DNA of 64,000 nucleotides, taken from positions 62,001 through 126,000 of the forward strand of contig JBKBPR010000004.1 of assembly GCA_046293135.1 (NCBI GenBank). The letters run 5' to 3'. The position numbers and the translations under genes were made by a program. The notes beneath the pieces are model-generated. The model made no database searches. It was not told the origin of the DNA and worked only from the letters and a program-made list of their open reading frames with translations. This document shows positions 61,762-64,000 of the stretch, one piece after another. Position 1 is the stretch's first letter. Each line of letters starts with the position of its first letter. The stretch is from UBA2638 sp046293135. GTDB taxonomy: Bacteria; Pseudomonadota; Alphaproteobacteria; Micavibrionales; Micavibrionaceae.

Positions 61762-62508
61762 CTATGCCGCCTTTTTGTTTGAGCCATCAACCGAATCCAG
61801 ATGCCGCGAGAGAATTGCCGAGAATTCCTCCGTAAAGGCCTCCAGACGATCGGCATAGCGGTTCAATCCTGTTGAAAAGACGTTATACGCGACAACCGCG
61901 GGGATAGCGGCCAGCAAGCCGAGTGCCGTTGCAAATAGCGCTTCGGCGATACCCGGCGCAACAACCGCCAAGGAGGTGTTGTTGCTTGAGGCAATTGCGG
62001 TGAAGGAGTTCATAATCCCCCAAACTGTTCCGAATAGTCCGATGAACGGCGCGGTTGAGCCGACACTTGCCAAAAAGGTCATGCCGCGTTCAAGACGGTT
62101 CATTTCACGTCCGATATTCACGCTCATGGCGCGTTCAACGCGCTGCCGCAAGGAGGCCTGCATATTCGCATTGGACGGCATACCGCCCGCAACGCCCGCT
62201 TGCCATTCTTCCATGCCTGCGGCAAATGTTGTCAAAAGCGGATCTTGCTTGGCGTTCTTGACGCGCTCATAGATTTTGTCGAGCGCCTCGCCTGACCAGA
62301 ATGTGTCTTCAAAACGATTGGCGCGGCGGTTCAGGCGGTTGAGCATACCGCGTTTTTGAAAAACAATCGCCCAGCACCAGACAGATGCCAGAATAAGCAA
62401 AAGCATAACAAGTTTGACCACGGGGTCAGCCATGAGGAACAATCCCCACATGCTCAGGTCATGGGATACGCCGCCAAGATGAACGGTTTCGATAGATGCA
62501 TCAGCCAT
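61762..62508 (-). CDS. tolQ: Tol-Pal protein TolQ
   Basis: A 248-residue inner-membrane proton-channel subunit of the ExbB/TolQ family with three membrane segments. Family signatures are FLASVGSTAPFIGLFGTVWGIMNSF and IAEALFATALGLLAAIPAVVAYN. It forms the TolQ-TolR motor with the next gene. It is 42 bases after ybgC. Confidence 0.95.
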   Translation of the reverse strand: MADASIETVHLGGVSHDLSMWGLFLMADPVVKLVMLLLILASVWCWAIVFQKRGMLNRLNRRANRFEDTFWSGEALDKIYERVKNAKQDPLLTTFAAGMEEWQAGVAGGMPSNANMQASLRQRVERAMSVNIGREMNRLERGMTFLASVGSTAPFIGLFGTVWGIMNSFTAIASSNNTSLAVVAPGIAEALFATALGLLAAIPAVVAYNVFSTGLNRYADRLEAFTEEFSAILSRHLDSVDGSNKKAA

Positions 62509-62550
62509 TTTTTGAAGTCCTCAAATAATCTAAAAATTATATATAGAATT

Positions 62551-63027
62551 CTATTCTGTGAATTCTACGAATTTCCGGCGCAAATCATCCGGAACTCTTA
62601 AAGGTTTTATATCATTTGCGCGGACACAAACAAGCGTTACCATCATTTCGGCGATTTTTTCCTCTGTATTTTCGCCTGTATTTTCCTGTGCATTGTTTTG
62701 CGGGGTTTCGGAAGCCTGATCCGATTGTGCCGCATGCGTGCGGATGAAAAGCTGGCGCATTTTAAAACTGCTGTTTTTGATCTCGGCAACAGAGGTGCGA
62801 ACGGTCACAACATCATCCAGAAATGCAGGGGCGTAATATTGAATATCGAGATGCCGCGCCACAAACATCAGATTATGGGTTTTCTTGAGCTCGCTGGATT
62901 GATGGCCGATATGACGAAGAAATTCGGTGCGGCCACGTTCGGCAAAATGCAGATATTGCGCATGATAGACGATGCCGCCCGCATCGGTGTTCTCGTAATA
63001 AACGCGGCAGGGTAAATTATGGTGCAT
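62551..63027 (-). CDS. ybgC: Acyl-CoA thioesterase YbgC
   Basis: A 158-residue hot-dog-fold thioesterase associated with the Tol-Pal operon. The catalytic Asp is in YYENTDAGGIVYHAQYLHFAERGRTEFL. An inserted Gln/Asn/Glu-rich stretch (about 100-135) lengthens it relative to E. coli. Its ATG overlaps the ruvB stop (TAATG, 63025-63029). Confidence 0.94.
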   Translation of the reverse strand: MHHNLPCRVYYENTDAGGIVYHAQYLHFAERGRTEFLRHIGHQSSELKKTHNLMFVARHLDIQYYAPAFLDDVVTVRTSVAEIKNSSFKMRQLFIRTHAAQSDQASETPQNNAQENTGENTEEKIAEMMVTLVCVRANDIKPLRVPDDLRRKFVEFTE

Positions 63028-64000
63028 TATTCGAATAACCCGTCTTGTGTTGATGAATCTGTTATGGCCGCTGTTTGCGCTTTGGATGGCTCTAACCCCA
63101 AATGCAGATAGCCCTTGGCAGAAATGCAGCGGCCACGCGGTGTGCGTTGAATAAAGCCTTGCTGGAGCAAATACGGCTCGATCACATCTTCGATCATGTC
63201 GCGCTGTTCGGACAGCGCTGCGGCGATGGTATCAACCCCGACAGGGCCGCCGCCGTAATTCTCGATGATACATTTCAGATAGCGCCTATCCATGCTGTCC
63301 AGCCCCGATTCGTCAACATCAAGTCGTGTGAGGGCGCTATGAACATCGGCGCGGCTCATGCTGGCCTTGCCATTGGCGTGAGAAAAATCCCGAACGCGGC
63401 GGGTGAGCCTCCCCGCGACACGAGGTGTTCCACGGGCGCGGCGGGCGATTTCTTCCGCAGCCTGTTCTTCAAGTCGCATATCCAAAAGCCGCGCCGTACG
63501 GTTTACAATTTGCATCAGCTCATCCGTGTCATAAAATTCCAGCCGCAGCGGAATGCCGAAACGGTCGCGCAAAGGTGTGGTTAGAAGGCCGCTACGCGTT
63601 GTCGCGCCAATCAGCGTAAAAGAAGGCAAGTCAATTTGCACCGACCGCGCCGAAGGGCCTTCCCCGATCATCAGGTCTAGCTTTTTATCCTCCATCGCCG
63701 GATAGAGAATCTCCTCAACCGCGGGGTTCAGCCTGTGAATCTCGTCGATAAACAGCACATCATTTTCATTGAGATTGGTGAGCAGGGCGGCAAGATCACC
63801 AGCCTTGGAAATAACGGGGCCTGAGGTAGCGCGAAACCCGACGCCTAGCTCCCGCGCGACAATTTGCGCGAGCGTGGTTTTGCCCAAGCCGGGTGGGCCG
63901 AAGAACAGGACATGGTCGAGCGCATCGCCGCGTGCGCGGGCGGCATTGATAAAGATTTGCAAATTATCTTTCAGCGCCTTCTGGCCGATAAATTCAGACA
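63027..64000 (-). CDS. ruvB: Holliday-junction branch-migration ATPase RuvB, N-terminus cut by the window
   Basis: The C-terminal 324 residues of RuvB, an AAA+ hexamer that drives branch migration with RuvA. Walker A is GPPGLGKTT, Walker B DEIHRLNPAVEEILYPAMED, sensor 1 GATTRSG, the arginine finger region TPLRDRFG, and the C-terminal winged helix. The frame continues to the right edge (SEFIGQKALKDNLQIF), so the start lies outside. Confidence 0.97.
   Translation of the reverse strand, partial: SEFIGQKALKDNLQIFINAARARGDALDHVLFFGPPGLGKTTLAQIVARELGVGFRATSGPVISKAGDLAALLTNLNENDVLFIDEIHRLNPAVEEILYPAMEDKKLDLMIGEGPSARSVQIDLPSFTLIGATTRSGLLTTPLRDRFGIPLRLEFYDTDELMQIVNRTARLLDMRLEEQAAEEIARRARGTPRVAGRLTRRVRDFSHANGKASMSRADVHSALTRLDVDESGLDSMDRRYLKCIIENYGGGPVGVDTIAAALSEQRDMIEDVIEPYLLQQGFIQRTPRGRCISAKGYLHLGLEPSKAQTAAITDSSTQDGLFE

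Overview
The window is a chromosomal segment of an alphaproteobacterium. Supporting features are the metK / XRE regulator / lnt / corC / ybeY / phoH / miaB run, the ruvB-ybgC-tolQRAB order, an NDUFS4-type complex I accessory subunit gene, a zapA-6S RNA-fau arrangement, and an ornithine decarboxylase preceded by a long leader. The exact order cannot be fixed from sequence alone; a Rhodospirillales- or Micavibrio-like lineage would be compatible.

Layout. 1-9000 is one long minus-strand run (miaB, a large second PhoH-like ATPase, phoH, ybeY, corC, lnt, an XRE regulator, and the 5' end of metK). 9152-10757 holds a D-2-hydroxyacid dehydrogenase and a secreted protein. 10758-11300 is a repeat-rich intergenic region. 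11309-16028 looks like a small island at the 3' end of tRNA-Tyr. It carries a patatin-like lipase and a GntP permease, then a scrapyard of broken genes: a probable S49 peptidase fragment, two serine-recombinase remnants and a Fic C-terminus. 16348-28151 is ordinary chromosome: an alanine symporter, a 1316-residue coiled-coil membrane protein resembling polar landmark proteins, a HAD phosphatase, a second patatin, an MsbA-type exporter, an alpha/beta hydrolase, a CBS protein and a DUF192 protein. tRNA-Pro, an NDUFS4-like gene and tRNA-Arg follow.

29344-46027 is the unusual part. It is a 16.7-kb block flanked by AT-rich gene-free DNA and encodes giant, poorly known proteins: a 1374-residue protein with an exonuclease I-like N-terminus, a 1346-residue beta-CASP/RNase J-like metallo-beta-lactamase with all metal ligands, an 892-residue protein with a possible nucleoside-deoxyribosyltransferase-like (DUF4406-like) segment, a DeoC-like aldolase, a 1306-residue DarB/SNF2-type helicase and a 90-residue protein. 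Together they look like a nucleic-acid processing or degradation system, for defence, for scavenging, or as part of a mobile element; I do not recognise it as a named system.

46500-64000 returns to housekeeping genes: polyamine synthesis (a candidate speF leader, ornithine decarboxylase, carboxynorspermidine decarboxylase), a SET-domain protein, rpmE, epmA, class I fructose-bisphosphate aldolase, a winged-helix protein, gap, tkt, zapA, 6S RNA, 5-formyl-THF cyclo-ligase, a YmdB-type phosphodiesterase, tolB-A-R-Q, ybgC and the start-truncated ruvB. pgk and pal, which commonly sit in these clusters, are absent here.

A separate non-coding pattern was found. Two tRNA genes (Tyr and Arg) are followed by copies of the same promoter-like element (19 identical bases containing TTGACA) and the same AAGTGGGGCGAGTGGGG motif, both oriented toward the tRNA, which suggests a repeated small-RNA or mobile element.
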